6,902 nt of DNA from Cyclobacteriaceae bacterium (lineage in GTDB: Bacteria > Bacteroidota > Bacteroidia > Cytophagales > Cyclobacteriaceae). How positions within the stretch are numbered: position 1 is the first letter of the stretch; the number at the start of each line of letters is the position of its first letter. The stretch is taken from NCBI GenBank assembly GCA_029882725.1, contig JAOUKG010000141.1:1-6902 (forward strand). Reading direction: 5' to 3'. Positions 5,410 to 6,902 of the stretch are shown piece after piece. Both the position numbers and the translations under genes were made by a program. The notes under the pieces were generated by a model. That model was not told the DNA's origin, made no database searches, and saw only the letters and a list, made by a program, of their open reading frames with translations.

Positions 5410-6465
5410 ATGATTTCAGGAAATGCAATTGTAATTACCGGTGGGTTATTAGCTGGTAACCATGCAAAAACAGCCCATGGGCTAATACGGGGGAGCGAAA
5501 GGTTCACGGTGAAAGCTGTAATTGATAATGTTCATGCGGGAAAAGACGCCGGCGAAATTCTTGACGGGAAAAATAGAAATATACCTGTTTTTGCTTCCAT
5601 CACAGATTTTATAAATTCAGGTATTCAGGTAGATTATGCCATAATTGGTGTAGCCACTAAGGGGGGAGTAGTTCCTGAAGATATGCGGGTAACATTAAAG
5701 GAAGTGATCAATGAAGGCATTTCTGTTGTAAATGGTTTGCATCAGCACTTATCAACAATTCCGGATATTGTAGCCCTGGCCAAAGAGAATGGAGTTCAAT
5801 TGCATGATATCCGCAAATCAAAACCTTATGGTGAAGCCCGATTCTGGAACGGGGAGATTATGGAGGTAAAATGCCCTAAACTTGCAGTATTGGGAACTGA
5901 TTGTGCTTTGGGAAAAAGAACCACTACCCGTTTTTTAACCCAACACCTGCAGGCAGAAGGAATAAAAGCCGAGATGATCTACACTGGCCAAACGGGATGG
6001 ATGCAGGGTGTAAAACACGGTTTTATTTTTGACGCCACAGTAAACGATTTTATCTCGGGTGAAGTAGAAGGGGCTGTTTTGAGGTGCTATAGAGAGGAAA
6101 ATCCTGATATGATCATAATTGAAGGCCAATCATCTTTAAGAAATCCAAGCGGACCGTGCGGCACGGAATTTATAATTTCTGCCCGATTGGATGGCGTTAT
6201 TCTTCAACATAATCCAAAAAGAGTTCACTATAAAGACATGGAGTATTACCCTGACTTAGTAGCTCAACCTGCGGAGGAAATTAAATTGATTAAAATGTTT
6301 GGAGCTCCTGTTATAGCTTTGGCTTTAAACACTATGAATATAGATAAAGAAGAAGCCGAAAAACTTCGAGATCAATATGAAAAAGAATTGGGCATTCCTG
6401 TAGTTTTACCTTTATATGAAGGTGTTGGAAGAATTGCTGATGCTTGTAAAAAATTAATGAAATAA
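5410..6465 (+). CDS. dgcN: DUF1611/DgcN family protein, probable D-glutamate N-acetyltransferase
   Basis: A 351-residue soluble protein with the two-part DUF1611 layout. The N-terminal Rossmann-like domain (about 1-145) has the glycine-rich ITGGLLAGNHAKTAHGLIR start, AVIDNVHAGKDAGE and HDIRKSKP. The C-terminal P-loop domain (about 155-350) has the Walker-A-like LGTDCALGKRTTT (161-173), YTGQTGWMQG (191-200) and IIIEGQSSLRNPSGP (235-249). In marine bacteria DgcN transfers acetyl from acetyl-CoA to D-glutamate, and a partner racemase, DgcA, converts N-acetyl-D-glutamate to the L form. Here the next gene, one base after the stop, is an epimerase of the same superfamily as DgcA, which supports that role. 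Many Bacteroidota homologues are annotated only as DUF1611, and the same pair could serve peptidoglycan dipeptide use. The ATG at 5410 has an A-rich leader and no Shine-Dalgarno; the ATG at 5400 stops after two codons. The family is secure, the exact substrate less so. Confidence 0.85.
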   Translation: MISGNAIVITGGLLAGNHAKTAHGLIRGSERFTVKAVIDNVHAGKDAGEILDGKNRNIPVFASITDFINSGIQVDYAIIGVATKGGVVPEDMRVTLKEVINEGISVVNGLHQHLSTIPDIVALAKENGVQLHDIRKSKPYGEARFWNGEIMEVKCPKLAVLGTDCALGKRTTTRFLTQHLQAEGIKAEMIYTGQTGWMQGVKHGFIFDATVNDFISGEVEGAVLRCYREENPDMIIIEGQSSLRNPSGPCGTEFIISARLDGVILQHNPKRVHYKDMEYYPDLVAQPAEEIKLIKMFGAPVIALALNTMNIDKEEAEKLRDQYEKELGIPVVLPLYEGVGRIADACKKLMK

Positions 6466-6466
6466 C

Positions 6467-6902
6467 ATGAAAATTGTAAAAGTACATTCCTGGGTTCAAG
6501 ACCTTGAAAACGCAAGGCCTTATACCATTGCATTTAAAACCGTATCGGATGTAAGAAATTCATTCCTTGAAATTACGCTTGAAAATGGTATGGTGGGTTT
6601 AGGTTCGGGAAACCCAAGTCAATACGTTGTAGGAGAATCACTGGATATGTGCATCAAGGCCTTAGAGCCTGAAAATCTGGACTGGCTAATAGGCAGAGAT
6701 ATCCGCGAAATTGATGGATTATTGTGGGAAGCTTTTGAAAAGACTCCAATTAATCCCGCGGCCAGAGCTGCCATCGACATTGCCCTGCACGATGCCTTTA
6801 CTAAGTATTTGGGTATCCCTCTTCATAAATATTTGGGCAGAAAAATTGAAAAACTAGCCACCTCTGTTACTATTGGCATTAAGGATGTCGCCGGAACTGT
6901 GG
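6467..6902 (+). CDS. Dipeptide epimerase / N-acetyl-D-glutamate racemase-like enolase-superfamily enzyme, 5' part
   Basis: A frame starting at ATG 6467, one base after the dgcN stop, stays open for 145 codons plus one base to the right edge. It matches the muconate-lactonising/dipeptide-epimerase subgroup: the N-terminal capping domain (about 3-115) with RPYTIAF, LEITLENGMVGLG, NPSQYVVGES, then AARAAIDIALHDAF and YLGIPLHKYLG (about 104-130), and the first barrel strand TSVTIGI (about 134-140). The catalytic lysines and metal-binding acids lie beyond the window, so activity cannot be judged. Relatives epimerise L-Ala-D/L-Glu and similar dipeptides during peptidoglycan recycling; DgcA homologues racemise N-acetyl-D-glutamate. 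Pairing with dgcN favours the second role but does not settle it. The usual GEA/GEx after the capping-domain Gly-x-Gly is replaced here by GSGNP. The tight spacing indicates one operon. Confidence 0.88.
   Translation, partial: MKIVKVHSWVQDLENARPYTIAFKTVSDVRNSFLEITLENGMVGLGSGNPSQYVVGESLDMCIKALEPENLDWLIGRDIREIDGLLWEAFEKTPINPAARAAIDIALHDAFTKYLGIPLHKYLGRKIEKLATSVTIGIKDVAGTV

Noticed and set aside
5935..6129. Minus-strand open frame of 64 codons
   Set aside because: Wholly inside dgcN on the opposite strand, no recognisable domain.
1..6902. CRISPR arrays, tRNA/rRNA genes, insertion sequences
   Set aside because: No regularly spaced repeats, cloverleaf-like or rRNA-like sequences, or transposase motifs were seen on reading both strands.

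Overview
The window looks like a chromosomal segment of a Bacteroidota species, most likely a flavobacterium. It is AT-rich, gene starts have A-rich leaders without Shine-Dalgarno sequences, and several upstream regions carry TAnnTTTG-like -7 elements typical of that phylum. The protein families (NarL-type response regulator with a multi-PAS HisKA_3 kinase, DUF1611/DgcN with a dipeptide epimerase) fit this, but no marker gene fixes the genus.

Layout. Positions 1-5138 are a run of minus-strand genes. In transcription order they are: a stand-alone receiver (4773-5138); a 337-bp AT-rich gap with a candidate promoter; a soluble PAS-rich histidine kinase (2186-4435) overlapping by 11 bp a NarL/LuxR-type response regulator (1558-2196); a 333-bp gap; and two tandem paralogous single-domain globins (778-1224 and 123-569). 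A possible start of another minus-strand gene lies at the left edge (1-57). From 5410 the other strand is used: dgcN (DUF1611, 5410-6465) is followed one base later by the 5' part of an enolase-superfamily dipeptide epimerase/racemase (6467 to the right edge).

How the parts may work together. The kinase and NarL-type regulator are a translationally coupled two-component pair. The lone receiver could act as a phosphate sink, connector or competing target. The globins keep the residues of a haem-binding, O2/NO-reactive globin (Tyr B10, Phe CD1, Gln E7, His F8) but have no reductase domain. They sit just downstream of the two-component genes and share a promoter architecture, GTACA-N21-TAnnTTTG, at the same distance from their starts, although the intervening sequence is unrelated. 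The simplest inference is a gas- or redox-responsive module in which the regulator controls the two globins. The sequence suggests this but does not prove it. The divergent dgcN-epimerase operon is a separate function: D-glutamate or peptidoglycan-peptide catabolism.

The most noteworthy items are the globin pair linked to a signalling cassette, the shared globin promoter motif, the 21-bp-spaced direct repeat between the globins, and the ambiguous substrate of the dgcN-epimerase pair. No RNA genes, CRISPR arrays or intact mobile elements were seen.
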